In this document: piece by piece, positions 34,163-44,815 of the stretch
Layout of the letters: every line of letters starts with the position of its first letter
How positions within the stretch are numbered: position 1 is the first letter of the stretch
Source: Roridomyces roridus
Taxonomy: Eukaryota > Basidiomycota > Agaricomycetes > Agaricales > Mycenaceae
Assembly (NCBI GenBank): GCA_029378245.1
Contig: JARKIF010000025.1
Coordinates: 248,001-312,000 of the forward strand
Direction of reading: 5' to 3'
Length of the DNA: 64,000 bases
Translations under genes and position numbers: made by a program
Notes under the pieces: generated by a model
Told to the model about the DNA's origin: nothing
Databases searched by the model: none
What the model saw: the letters and a program-made list of their open reading frames with translations, nothing else

Positions 34163-34664
34163 TGTGTAGGTCGTGTCCGCCTCTATCTTTGGCGCTCTTC
34201 TGACACATCTTTGCCAGTATAGGTTGGTGTGGGTGCTACCAGATTTCTTTGTCATGTGTCCTTGTGCGAATTCAGCTGCGTCTGCTACCGGAGTCTGTCT
34301 GAACGTGGAAGAAAAGGCAGAGTAATTCAATGGCTCAATTGAATGGAAGCAATATTCCAGCCCCCGTACGTTAACCACTAGTCGTAGAGTCCAGAACATC
34401 GGTTCGAATTTCTTGGTTCAAAGGCCAGGAAAATGAATCACCCGCCGGGGATGTTATTTGTTATACGTTTCAAGCAAGACATCGACGACAACCGAATGTA
34501 CAAGGTCCCTTGTTCCCAATCCGCCCAATCCTTGTATTCTTGTAGGTAGTAAAAAACATGTATAAGGTCCGTTCCGTGCGTTCTCTTCTCTTGTTTCCCC
34601 TCCGAATATTTATCCTGGAGACAGCGCATTTCAAGCCCAACTGCCTCGTATCAGCGTGGAGGGG
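34163..34664. other. Convergent intergenic region
   Basis: About 500 bp lie between the BTB stop and the stop of the small gene at 34665. No supported ORF was found. Confidence 0.35.
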
Positions 34665-35052
34665 CTACAGCACCGGCTGGAGAGACACCTGCTGGATCAC
34701 AGACAGATACAACCCCCCAAAGACAAGCCGATGGTCAATGCTGGAGGAATTAATCTCCGCCAAACGGCGCGCAGAATCGAAGGGGATGGCAAAGTGGCCG
34801 AAGAACCTGTCTCCTACACGTGGGGTAAACTCGAGTTTGCATGGCAGGAGGTGGCTTACCAGCTCGGACGGTCCAGTGGAGCGCCCCGTGCGCTACAAAC
34901 CGCGTGATCGTCACGGTGCAGCGTGCAGATTCCTGCCATGCGTCGGAGAACCAGACGACGGGGATTTGGCAAGAGTAAGTGTCCTGCACCGCGATCTGGT
35001 ATATGGAGGAGGCGATTTCGCTTCGCTGTTCGGTGTGGAAGTCCGAGCTCAT
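34665..35052 (-). CDS. Small protein of unknown function (113 aa)
   Basis: Two exons (34860-35052 and 34665-34813) are joined by a 46-bp intron (GTAAGC...GTGTAG) and maintain frame across the junction, giving VRAG then DRFFGHFAIPFDSARRLAEI. The ATG at 35052 lies 40 bp below a TATA box. The product has no signal peptide or membrane segment. It has three Cys, an aromatic-rich IPVVWFSDAW and a C-terminal HRLVFGGLYLSVIQQVSL. No family was recognised. The TATA box, intron phase and single consistent frame argue for a real gene. Confidence 0.6.
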
Positions 35053-35091
35053 GGGGAGTGGATTTCTGGTCCTGTAGTGAAGCGCCACTGA

Positions 35092-35099
35092 CTTTTATA
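35092..35099 (-). promoter_or_regulatory. TATA box of the 113-aa gene
   Basis: TATAAAAG on the minus strand lies 40-47 bp before the ATG at 35052. Confidence 0.6.
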
Positions 35100-35239
35100 C
35101 CGCGTACCCAGGTCGCTTTGGTCTTGCAGAAAGATGGGCTGGGGCCTCTGTGAGTCTGTATGTGTCGAAGCGTCTGCAATGCAAAGAGCACCCATACATG
35201 GCAATCTGGCCACTCATTGCGCCCATTGTAGTCGGTCAA

Positions 35240-35870
35240 AGGACGAGCTAATATGACCATATTGGGAGGGAATTCCGTGTGCTTTGAAGGAGCGAGAAGG
35301 TCAAAGAACAGCCAGCTTTACGCAGGGGAACAATGGCGAGCGGCAAGTGTATTCGGTAGTACGTGAGTACAAAAGGACGGCTGCGGAAGCAGTACAGCAT
35401 GGGCGTCGAGCTTTGAATGGTCGTCAAAGAGCAGTGACGACGGGGCAGTCCGGGGAAGAGATGTGCTCTTGTTTCGAAAGGGGAGGACCGGAAGCGGAGG
35501 GGGTATCCGCTACCTGGGGGTCGTTGCCGCCGGGGGATCAGCAATTTGAAGCTGGGGGATCGATTCGGCATTGGGAATAGAGCTCAGGTCCAGTTGCAGA
35601 TCGTTGGCCTCGACTTGAAGTCGGGAGAATGACAGTATGTAGCACCAAGATAACCGGGCTCAGAGACCGCAAAGGGGCGCGATTGTGGCAAAGAAGCACA
35701 GCGGTCACATTGGCAGATGATCCACCGGGCTCGAAGCCGGTCCTGCATAGCTGGATGCGGGGGTGCCGACTCGCGGCGATGGGCGTTGCTGACAAGAAGG
35801 GTTGTCACGCCTGTGACATATATCGCGATCGGAGTGATGGCTGACTCTGTATCAATCAAACTCGGACCAA
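35240..35870 (-). other. Possible partial gene, exons unclear
   Basis: A minus-strand frame reads FSRLQVEANDLQLDLSSIPN and continues to LQIADPPAATTP, ending at a plausible donor (CAG|GTAGCG, near 35518). A second open piece reads LDAHAVLLPQPSF near 35370-35410. Codon usage looks coding, but the start, upstream exons and stop could not be fixed. An alternative frame upstream (ITPIAIYVTGVTTLLVS) may belong to it. Treat as unresolved. Confidence 0.25.
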
Positions 35871-36124
35871 ACTCCGACAGCGCGTTTTCCTGCGCTCAGT
35901 CGGCCTCATTTTAAATCGAGAGTGTTCCATGCTACTTAGTCGAGGAGGACTTTCCGAGTCAATCAAAAAATCCAAGTGGAAACAGAAAAATAGTATACAG
36001 AACAATGCACACCGTTCCTTATTCCCAACGTAGCCCTGCCCTTATACCCAATACATAGAAGTTATAAAGTAAATACGCCGTCCGTGCGACCAATTTCCCC
36101 TCCTTCCCCACCTTGTCCTGACCC

Positions 36125-36752
36125 CTACATCGACGATACATCCAGGGAATCATCGAAAATCAAGTTCAATCCCTGCACAGAGCCACGCGCTCTGAGCCTA
36201 GACCTCCGGAAGCCCGTCAAAATCTGCCTCCCGCGCAGCGTAGCGAGGCGAAAGCGCAGGTACTCGTCACCCGTCGGCAACGTAACGGAGTAAGACATCA
36301 TCTCGACGGTATCACCCTTTACCAACGACGTTTCCAAGGCCATCAAGACGAGGCCCGCGTCCACGTTGAATGGGAGGCGGACGGGGTCGTTGATGATGTC
36401 GGCAGGGATCTCAAAGCGGGCGAATTCACCAAAGCCGTCTGGGAACAGGTGAGTTGTGGGTCAAATGGACGGTGGCACAACACTGACCGACTTGGATGGA
36501 CCACGATGTCAAGGTGGTGCTGCCCCCGACACGTCGGAGGCTCATGTCGACCGGGACGCCCAGCCGTATAAACTGCTGGTGCATGTCGGCGGAGTTGAAC
36601 GGGAAATGCGCTGGAAGGTGTGTGTTCCGACTATGGATCGAGAGTTGGATGCGGAGGTGCCGCACGTATCCTACGAGCGCTGCTCGTAGGAGGATCTTGG
36701 GGAGGAGTTGGAGAATATGGAGGTCGGTGGTCTGGTTGTGGGGTGCGTCCAT
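36125..36752 (-). CDS. Protein of unknown function (192 aa)
   Basis: Exons 36488-36752 and 36125-36438 are joined by a 49-bp intron (GTCAGT...TCCCAG, phase 1) that fuses TLTSWSIQV to DGFGEFARFEIPADIIN. The N-terminal half is helical (LHILQLLPKILLRAALVGYV), the C-terminal half strand-rich (VDAGLVLMALETSLVKGDTV, then EMMSYSVTLPTGDEYLRFRL). There is no signal peptide. No family was recognised. A TATA box sits 38-45 bp before the ATG. The gene is intact, with no neighbours that indicate a role. Confidence 0.62.
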
Positions 36753-36789
36753 GTTGGTTCGAGTATGAGTCTTGGGATGGGGAGGCGTG

Positions 36790-36797
36790 TTTTTATA
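36790..36797 (-). promoter_or_regulatory. TATA box of the 192-aa gene
   Basis: TATAAAAA on the minus strand lies about 40 bp upstream of the ATG at 36752. Confidence 0.6.
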
Positions 36798-36950
36798 CCC
36801 CAGGGCGGGAGACGACGCTTTGAACCTCCCCCCACAACAGAATGGAGCCACTCTTTCTCTATGCATGTGACCCGTCGACTGGCCTCCCTGTCGGCTGACG
36901 CGTCTTTACGGCAAAACCAGTGCGTATTGGGCGTTGACTCGACTTTTTGG

Positions 36951-37390
36951 TAGTGCCGGGTATGGAACCGTGTATTTTACGGGTGTATCATACAGACGCG
37001 TATTATACATGTATTATACGTTTGATACATCTGAGGTCCCAGACCGCCATGTATTAAACACCTGTATTGAACCCCCACCCTCTAGGCTCTGTGTTCTCCC
37101 ACTGGAGCTCCAGAATCCATGACAAGGCTCTCAAGCGAGGTTCAAGCAAAGTTAGGCCTCATCTCGCATGTCCCAAGGCTCGGTGGTTGGAGTCCGTGGA
37201 TGGTTGAAGTTCAATACCTTCGATACATTTAATACATCGTTTAATACATGTATCTTATGTATTATACCCCAAAAAATTTCGCCTGTGGCGCATGTATTAA
37301 AGGTATCATACAGGGCCTCTGTTCGATACATTGGCGCCGCTGTGCGGCAGCGTTCAATACATACTCCAATACGTTTGATACCCGGCACTA
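36951..37390. mobile_element. hAT-type MITE 5 (440 bp), exact 8-bp TSD
   Basis: The 13-bp inverted ends TAGTGCCGGGTAT are identical, and the flanking duplication CTTTTTGG is exact (36943-36950 and 37391-37398). The inside is dominated by GTATTATAC, GATACA and TAATACATG motifs in both orientations. It is non-coding. It inserted roughly 200 bp upstream of the start of the 192-aa gene, beyond its TATA box. Confidence 0.92.
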
Positions 37391-37621
37391 CTTTTTGGAC
37401 GTCGATCAAAGAGAAGGGAGCATTATGGGAGGGCGGGCATGAAAATCCCGTAACGTTTCGCAGTGACGTCGTGTACTTTCCAAGAATACGAAGCTCGTCG
37501 GACACGCTGGGAAGCCACGTTTTCAGTAGACAATGAGCTCGAGGCGCAGGACAAAGGGGGGTCAATGACCGTGTGATCCGGCTGTGATCCAAAGGGAAAT
37601 GCACAGGTTGGCGCTTTAAAG

Positions 37622-38101
37622 TCATTCGGAAGCCGAGGACGACCCGCGAGGAATTTGGTCTTGTTCCGAATGGGGTGCGACCGGTATCATGGTTATCTCA
37701 AAATGAATCGAGGGCAGACTCCTAGATTTGTATCCCAGGTACTTATGTAAAATGTGAAGGCAGAGGGTAAACACGACCAGATAACACTGAGAGGCTGCCA
37801 GCGCTGCGCCCAGCGCCGGAGAGTCGAGGTGACAAAAGGACTGGATAGAGGCAGCCGAGTACGGGCACCGGAGCAAGGAAGCCAACTTCGAGATTCGTCT
37901 CACTTGGAGCTTTCGGGGTGTCGAGAGCTGAGCTCGTTGCTGAGGGCTGAGCAGTGTTGCGGCTGCAGTGAGCGCTGGCAGGGTGCACGCAATGCTGCCG
38001 AGTTGAAATGCCATCCAGATGAACAGAAGAGGGATGGGAAGACCGCGAACAGTGGCCTGAGGTTGCGTTCGAGACACGGTGGTTGCTGACAAGAGGAGCA
38101 T
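37622..38101 (-). CDS. Small predicted membrane protein (uncertain)
   Basis: An intronless frame of 159 codons from ATG 38101 has a hydrophobic segment near the start (PIPLLFIWMAFQLGSIACTL) and a second near residue 115 (ALAASQCYLVVFTLCLHIL), then an acidic Ser-rich tail. This two-helix pattern is plausible for a small membrane protein, but no family is recognised and an overlapping frame is also open. A CACTA-like element ends 28 bp upstream of the start codon, so the native promoter has probably been displaced. Confidence 0.4.
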   Translation of the reverse strand: MLLLSATTVSRTQPQATVRGLPIPLLFIWMAFQLGSIACTLPALTAAATLLSPQQRAQLSTPRKLQVRRISKLASLLRCPYSAASIQSFCHLDSPALGAALAASQCYLVVFTLCLHILHKYLGYKSRSLPSIHFEITMIPVAPHSEQDQIPRGSSSASE

Positions 38102-38129
38102 CAATCATCACGTGAGCATGATCAGTAGA

Positions 38130-38764
38130 CACTGCATTCCGTGGCCCCCTAGGCAGACCCTGCCTAGATCGGGCTATGTCTGCCGAGGTCTGCCGATGTG
38201 CCTAAGCGAGGTCTGCCCGACCCAACTGGGCCTAGGTCGGGCTATGTCTGCCTAGGTGGGGTCTATGTCCCTCCGGGCAGACTCTGCCCAGGTCGGGCCC
38301 CAGGTTGGGGCCACACTTGGGTTCGTACTCGCCGCCGCTCGGTCCGTATACTTACAAGTAATTAATTGGTGTACATCAGTTATAAATACCACGGTTGCCA
38401 CTGAAACGGTGAGACCAACTCAAGGTTAAACCTGATCTCCGTCGCTGCAGACAAAGGACTGCGGATGGAGGGCGGAGATTTACCAGGATTTACCTCGCTT
38501 ATCACATGGGAACGGACAAAGAGACAGCACCCGACCATGCACCGCCTCACTGACACCTGCCAGATGGCGGATGAGAATCCAACCAAAATCCAGCGAGTCG
38601 GCGTCCAGTGACGCTAAGTTGAATCGAGGGAGTTGGGGCAGACTTGAACGGACACAGGCAGACCCAGGCAGACCCAGGCAGACCCCGCCCCGAGCTCGGA
38701 TCGGATTGGGTCTGCCGAGGCGCCTCGGCAGACCCCTCTGCCTAGGAGGTCAGGGAATGCAGTG
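38130..38764. mobile_element. CACTA-like non-autonomous element (635 bp)
   Basis: The inverted ends begin CACTGCATTCC and remain similar for about 28 bp (continuing into CCTAGGCAGA at both ends). They are flanked by AGA on both sides (38127-38129 and 38765-38767), a 3-bp duplication as expected for CACTA/CMC transposons. Subterminal regions carry CAGACCCAGG, CTGCCGAGG and CCTAGGTCGGGC motifs. No transposase is present. CACTGCATTCCG also occurs alone at 38-49 of the window. Confidence 0.75.
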
Positions 38765-38767
38765 AGA

Positions 38768-40323
38768 GCACAGCCTCATCGACACCAAGAGTCAAGACTA
38801 AAGTCAAGTTAGAGACGTCAAAGTACGCTACTGAGCTCAATCTACTCATCCGCAGGACTCTTTTGGTTGGACCATCCTCAGGGAGAACAGAGAAGACCGT
38901 CTCCTATTGAATGATCATTGATGAACAATCACGATAATTTCTTGATAATTTCACGATTCACTTGAACATTGGTTACTGCTCAAAAATCTTCCCTGCTGAG
39001 AGCTCGCGGCCCACAATTGACGCGCTCCATCGCGCATGGTCCGCACTTGCCCACAATGCAAAGTTTGTGGATTGCGCTCGCACCATGGTACATAGCAGAG
39101 AGCAGACACAGAGTCAGAAGAGTTGGGAGGATGCCGAGGCCACCATCAGCCCGGGCGGCAGCCTCGGCTCCCGACGCAACACAGGGTTTCAGCGCGGACG
39201 GGTGGGTGGGACCCTTCCGGCTTATTCCCATGTTGGTCAGTGAAGTGTTAGTCAAGTTAGTATGATGGTCCAATCTATAAATTATCAGTAACAATTAGTA
39301 TGTTAGCAAATCTACATTAGCATGTTGAATATGCATGTAAGTAATAAAAGGGTGGGCAGGGTGGGCAAAAAGAACGGCGCCGCCGAGGGCGACGATGCCA
39401 GCGTGCGAGGTGGCTCAAGACAAAGAGCAACGTAACAACGTGATGTGGTGACGGTTGCTGATCCACAAACTCGGTGTTGTGGAGCACTCGTGCCTCACAC
39501 TCCGTCAAACCATCAAATTGTGCTGGAAGCAACCTCGATTCGGGGTCCATCATAAGACTTGGAGCAATCCCCCATAATCGAGACTCAAACACCACGAGGA
39601 AATTCCCAGATTGAGGAAAACGCCATGGGGTACCCTTTTTATGTTTGTCTCCCTCGACCCGGAATTAGACTTGAGTTACAACTTACTTGATTTGGAACAA
39701 CAGCTTTTCCCGGCGAGCGTCAAGCAATTTGCTCAAGGGATCAAATTTGTGGAAACGGACTCCATTCCCGTCGGAAATGGCAGTTACTCGAAGAGACCAA
39801 AAAAGTTCCATTCTTCGAGAGCTATACTTGACCCCGAACGGGCACAGTTGCGCATGCCCCAACTTTCCATCGGGACGACTCTGGAGTAGCGTGCTGGTTG
39901 AACGGGAGCGTCAGAGGAGGGGAGGAGTCAAGGCCGGCAGAAAGGAGGAGGGCCGAGGGACGGGCAGAGCCAACACAGAAGTCATTGCCCGAGAGTTCCG
40001 AAGCAAGGAGAAAAGATGAATTCCGAGTCGAAGGTACTTACTTACAAACAGCACGCGTTGGAGCACGATAGTGAGTGTACTTTGGATCTGGATTGTAGAA
40101 AAATGGGTTTTACTATGATTATGGTCCGGACCAAAATTGAACTGGCTCACTGCGAACTAGCCGGGACCATGGTCATTAACCGAGAGCGTTACAGCTTCAA
40201 CGTTGCCGGAATTCGAATCGTGGCCACATCGGACTTGAGCTTGTCCGCGCGGGCCAACGTCAACGCTGTACAGATAAGATGTATCCAACTCACATCCGAA
40301 GCCGTAGGCTATGGTATGTGCAG
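38768..40323. other. Gene-free stretch
   Basis: No gene is supported. Frames at 39611-40019 and 40016-40441 lack motifs or splice logic, and the latter runs into the F-box gene on the other strand. AT-rich stretches occur near 38925-38960 and 39260-39350. Confidence 0.3.
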
Positions 40324-41942
40324 TCAAACAAAATACAAAATCGTCAACGCACGCTTCTCCAACTCCAGTACGGCAGCACTATACACGCCCAAGGGCATAT
40401 CCGCGCTGCAGATCCGTATGTTCCGCACGCGCCTCCCATAGTAGCCACTTTGAACAACGCCATCCCTCTCCCGACACGCATCAACGAAACTCGTCGACAC
40501 GTGGGTCGTATCGAGGCCATATCCCGAGAACGTAAGCTCTGGAGACATCCTGAGGGTGCGCGCGGCTGGAATCATCGTGGGTATGACGGAGAGTTTGTGC
40601 CACTCAGGGCGAGCAGATCCTTGTGGTAGATAAAAGAAATACGAATGCAGCTCGGATAGAAGCGTATCTTCTTCAAGCTGCGAAGGCTGACCCCACAAGA
40701 TCGCTTGCAGGCCCGTGCGCCGCAGTGGCAGATTGGGGATGTTGGAAGACATGTGGAGGGTCACACGGTAGGCGTCCCAAAAGATGGGGTGTTTGTACAC
40801 GCGCAGCTCGAGGCCTTCCGATTTGTGAGCGCTTGCGAAGGGGATGGTTTCGGTTATGATTTGGTGCGCGATGTCCCACGGCATCGGGTCCCAGCTGGTT
40901 GGAAGGCCTTGGATGAGTTTCCAGCGGAGTGAGGATAGGGCATAAACGCTCAGGAAGCGTTTGTTAGCGAAATCGCGATTTGCACAGGTGATTGCGATGT
41001 GTCCCGGAAGGAGCGATGCCTGCAGCTATGCAGGAGTGGAATTATCAGCATGCCGAGTCGATGTCTGTATAATCCTCACCGCCCCAGTCGGAACCCTCAT
41101 CCACGCATAAGTCTTCTGGCGCCAGTTTCCGACGAAGAGGATCTCTGGCCATAAACACAAGAGAAATAGATCGCCAAGGAGCGTTGTTCTGGATGAGTTT
41201 TGGATGTGTTCCGGCAGTGGCAGCCGTAGAACATCTGTCGATTCGCCAGTGAGGAGATTGACCTCTATGATTTGAATGGATCTCGTACTGTGGCAAGTCA
41301 ATTACCGCATATACCAAGTATACGACACTCACTTCGTTGCGCTGAGTACATGGAAGATGACCATCGCCGTATCCTCGTGACTGTCGGAAATCTCGACTGA
41401 CCAAGCCGAGATTCGGTACCCAAGACGCCAAATACACCGCGCAGTCGGCCCCACCTCCCAGATCGTCAACTCGTCACCGCCGTCAAGGCACAAGGTAAAG
41501 TACTTCCCTCCGGGGAGAAGCCGGACTGACGGGTTCTCCCCGGGATTCTGATTCTCTGGGAAGCACACGAGGACCTCCCGCTCAAGCTGCGGTCCCGGCT
41601 TGTGCGTCGGAGACCACGTCTTGGGTCCGAGAACCATCCGTTTGGCCATGTCGATGAGTTGATCCGTGCTACAGTCCTCTAGGTGTACCTCCGGATCAGC
41701 GTCGATGATCCGCGACATGCGAGTTGGTGGATGAGGATGATCCAGAGCTGTTTCGAGAGAGCGATGTAGCGACAGAGTTTATTCACCTGCGGAAAGTTAG
41801 AGACTGTGAACGGAGCGAGGTGTCGACGTGCGCGAGAAAAGCAAAGGACGGTATGGATGTCGGAGTATGCGAGGACATCCGCGTGGACGTGGTCGTTGAG
41901 ATGCATGAAGGATGGGGGCCCTAACAGGGACCGACGTGGCAC
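40324..41942 (-). CDS. F-box protein of the mushroom-expanded type
   Basis: The N-terminus LNDHVHADVLAYSDIHTVLC is an F-box core. A 43-bp intron (GTGAATA...AAACAG, about 41743-41785) is followed by LWIILIHQL, the usual post-F-box strand. Later exons encode a large C-terminal region with repeated strand motifs (GKYFTLCLDGGDELTIWEVG; RCIWRLGYRISAWSVEI; IIEVNLLTGES; LLLGDLFLLCLW-like), suggesting a beta-propeller-like or strand-rich domain. It ends at 40324. The frame changes between LWIILIHQLACR and the following IIDADPEVHLED, so there is either a 1-nt error, a missed splice or a disabling shift near 41700. F-box proteins link substrates to SCF ubiquitin ligase; the target is unknown. Confidence 0.65.
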
Positions 41943-42047
41943 GATTACTATATTGTCGCGATATGCACAGCCCGACTGCGGCGTTATCAGGAGAGCATGA
42001 GAAGAGACCCACGTGGTGGAATCCTCAATTGAGAAGTGAAAGGGTTA

Positions 42048-42235
42048 CAAGAAAGTACTGAATTTGGGGATCTTAGCAATGACGTCCTCGATGCGCTTGC
42101 GCCAGGCAGCGAGATCGTCTTTGCAGCAATCGCGCATTGCAGAGTTGTAGTTGTAGTTGTTCCTGTACCTTTTGATGTTTTCCTGGTCCTGGGCGATATC
42201 GAACACCTGATCCAGTGCGCGCAGAGTGTGGATAC
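42048..42235 (-). other. Possible terminal exon of an unknown minus-strand gene
   Basis: The frame reads VFDIAQDQENIKRYRNNYNY, then DDLAAWRKRIEDVIAKIPKF, to a stop. It is helical, charged and protein-like, but no start or upstream exon was resolved. The WRK-x-(I/V)-x-x motif near the C-terminus resembles another orphan frame at 59041-59130 (WRKQVRSYLSELMG). Confidence 0.3.
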
Positions 42236-42352
42236 CTGCACCGAGCCGCTTGCTACAAGCCAACGAGTAAACGAGCCAGTGGTGTGGAGGACCACGACCC
42301 AACGTTACCCTGGTCAAAGTAACCCAGAGTTTGGAGCTTACCGGTACGTACG

Positions 42353-42757
42353 ATGGCACGAGCTGAATTACACGTTGAATTCACAAGTGGTCAAGGGGGA
42401 ATCGGGGGCGCCGGCGGCGAGGGAGGAAACCTGGGCGGCGAGGGCGGACACGGCGAAACCGCTGATATGACTGAGCCGCTCCTTTCCGAAGACGAACTGA
42501 ACTCGTTGCCGCCACGCATGGACCTCAAGACATTCTGCGACGAGTACGGTATCGAGACTGCTATATATGCAAAGCTCGGTGCCGAAGGATATAGAAATGT
42601 CTCCGCTGCTGCGAACGCCTCGCCGCTGATGCTGAAGGATGATTGTGGGCTGAAGAGCGGGCACATCAATGAGTTGAAGACGGCGATGAAGGTGTTGATC
42701 AAGAAGCTGGAGAATGTTGGGAGAATGAGGCGGAGTAGATACCAAACCTGGCATTGA
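42353..42757 (+). CDS. Gly-rich N-terminus plus SAM-like helical domain (134 aa)
   Basis: This is a single frame from ATG 42353. Residues 10-36 are a low-complexity Gly repeat (SGQGGIGGAGGEGGNLGGEG). Residues 45-115 form a helical module: MDLKTFCDEYGIETAIYAKL, ASPLMLKDDCGLKSGHINEL, KTAMKVLIKKLENV. The pattern of short helices with D(D/E)CGL(K)xGHxxEL near the end resembles a SAM-type domain, whose usual signature is LGI-x-x-x-GHR. The architecture recalls Gly-rich/SAM proteins common in agaricomycetes. No signal peptide. It may be an oligomerising adaptor; that is inference. An upstream exon cannot be excluded. Confidence 0.6.
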   Translation: MARAELHVEFTSGQGGIGGAGGEGGNLGGEGGHGETADMTEPLLSEDELNSLPPRMDLKTFCDEYGIETAIYAKLGAEGYRNVSAAANASPLMLKDDCGLKSGHINELKTAMKVLIKKLENVGRMRRSRYQTWH

Positions 42758-43659
42758 GGCCATTGCTTCCATGGGCCATGGCAGAAACGATTCCCTTTGT
42801 ATTGCGGAGTTCAAACTGATGGTTTGCTTAGTTCTATCTGAATTTCCTCAATTGAAGGGCAGGCGAGAAAACAGATGCCGACGCAGCCGAGCTAGCCGTT
42901 GTCATTCAATGAGCTAGATAATTGATAAGTACATACGACGGTGCATGCGGATGGACATCATGCCCATTGCCGAAGGACTTCGGAAGGATGGAGGCAGTCA
43001 ATCAACGGCTAATTGTCGACAGGCGAAGAACAGCACCGCGGCCCGCTCTGGATTAACGCAGGTCCAAAATTGATCCGACCTATATTCCGACTGATGTACA
43101 CATCGAGGGGGCTGCCATTCTGATCGCCGACTCACCGTGGTAGCGAAAACAAGATTCATCGGCAGTTCTTTGATGAAGACAGATTCATAAAGAACGATTC
43201 CTAAACAAGTAGGAATCGTAACTAGTGTGGGTGGTGTTTCTTGGAATTTTTGAATGAAACCAGGGAACATGATCAAGCTTGACAATTCCATCACGAGTTG
43301 AAAGATCGGCGCTGGTCTGTGCTGGCAGTGCAGCCGTCAGATAGCAGCTGACGGCTTGTGCAACAATTACCTGATCGCCACAACTCCTGTTGCAAATCCG
43401 ATTCCCAGAATCAATAGAGCTGCAGAGGGTGTCAAAAACAATCCTTCGGCAAAAGGATGCAATGTCCGAACCGGCTTACTACATCCGCTTACCAATTTCG
43501 AGGCGGACCCATCCGGCATCACCCTCGGTTGAGACGGATGAACCCAAAATGGCAAGTGTCCGGCCAATTCGGGGCGCATGACCGTGATCCGTGACATTAT
43601 GACCTTCTCTCCTCTTCCCACATACGGGCCTTATTACAACTACTTGCCTCTGCTCTCCC

Positions 43660-44183
43660 ATGTCTCCCAAATCCTTCCGCGAAATCGTCGGGGCTCCTCG
43701 CTACCCTCCTCGAGAAATACCGTGCCACTGGGGGCGCAGTGGCCCATGTCGTGCACATCACCCCTGAAGGGGCGCCCGTCTTCACACCCAAGACTGCGCT
43801 CGCCGAGGAATTCCTTGAACTCCAGCCCACGGAGGGCAGCACCACCGAGTTTGTGGTACCCAAACAATTCCCAGGATGTTTCGCGGAGACGACGCTCAAG
43901 GCTCAGATCGACAAGATCGGGCTCAAGAAGGTCGTGTTGACGGGATACATGGCACATGTCTGTGTGAGTACGACGGCGCGCAAGGCCTATCAGCTGGGAT
44001 ACGAGGTTTTGGCTGTCGAGGATGCGATTGGGGATCGGGATATACCGGGAGCGACGGGGGAGGAGGTTACCAAGGTGCGTGCCAGTTGAAACTTAGCTCC
44101 CTCGCTGATAGTCTTGGTAGATGGTGCTGGTAAAGCTCGGGGACGTATTCGCGACGGTTGTCAAGAGCAGCGATATCCAGTGA
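43660..44183 (+). pseudogene. Isochorismatase-family hydrolase missing its Asp segment
   Basis: The ATG at 43660 opens MSPKSFREIVGAP, a typical family start. The text then jumps, with a frame change, to LATLLEKYRATGGAVAHVVH and continues normally: ITPEGAPVFTPKTALAEEF, VPKQFPGCFAETTL (catalytic Lys region), VLTGYMAHVCVSTTARKAY (nucleophilic Cys), AVEDAIGDRDIPGATGEEV. A 46-bp intron (44075-44120) leads to MVLVKLGDVFATVVKSSDIQ and the TGA at 44181-44183. The roughly 40-45 residues carrying the family's beta1 strand and catalytic Asp (hhhhDxQ) are absent. The deletion point lies near 43690-43700 and shifts frame. Intact members hydrolyse isochorismate-like or amide substrates; this copy should be inactive. 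Confidence 0.75.
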
Positions 44184-44358
44184 CGGACTCTTCTGGCTGT
44201 CTGTATCTGCTAGTGGAGGAATCTTACACTGTCCCTCTTCCTAGACAAGGCCAATCATCGAAAGCAAGGCTCTAACCCGTTCGATTCCGAGTTGAGCAAT
44301 ACATAGTAGCTCGTTTGTCTCCTCGGTTTTTTGCTTGGTCTTTCCTGGCTGGCTCTCA

Positions 44359-44815
44359 GTGAATGGCTTCGGATGCGGGCTTCAAACATTTTTAATATGC
44401 GCCCTCCAGATGGGCCCGCACGGACAAACTAAACTTTGATATTGGGGCCGGATTCTCTGGGATTGTTGACGCCGATGATAGTCTTTGCTAAGTCTGTACG
44501 TGGGGCTCTAATGGCTGTGGTCTTTTCAATTTCCTGGTGAGCCCGTTCGATTCTGGCCCGAGGGATTGTCGCGCAGACACTGAATGTTTTATGAAAATGC
44601 TACTAAAATTGATTCGTCGCGTTGTTCAATCTCATTCCTTCCGGTGTGCGTCGTCGGGTCCTGACGTGTTGGTTTTACCCGCGTGGACTTGACACGTCTG
44701 AATCCTCAGCTCCTTTCTCTGACCATCTGGCGCCGTCCCCCTGCTTCTGACACTCCCGCTGAACCCGCACGCAGAACTCTAGGAGTCGAGTTCGGACTTA
44801 GCTTTTGCTAAACGC
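44359..44815. repeat. Dispersed repeat family R1, copy A (about 450 bp)
   Basis: This segment aligns along its length with 48070-48535. Shared blocks include GGCTTCGGATG/GGCCTCGGATG, then CCTCCAGATGGGCCCGCAC, GGGGTCGTACTCTGG-type and GATAGTCT/ATACAGTCT blocks, CTCTGACCATCTGGC/CTCTGACAACCTGGC, and GAACCCGCAC. No ORF is conserved between the copies, so it is a non-coding repeat. The ends are imprecise and no flanking duplication was found. Confidence 0.6.

Noticed and set aside
43000..43600. Minus-strand frames with a hydrophobic SAALLILGIGFATGVVAI segment and a downstream open frame
   Set aside because: A membrane-anchored gene is possible, but two frames compete downstream and no start could be fixed.
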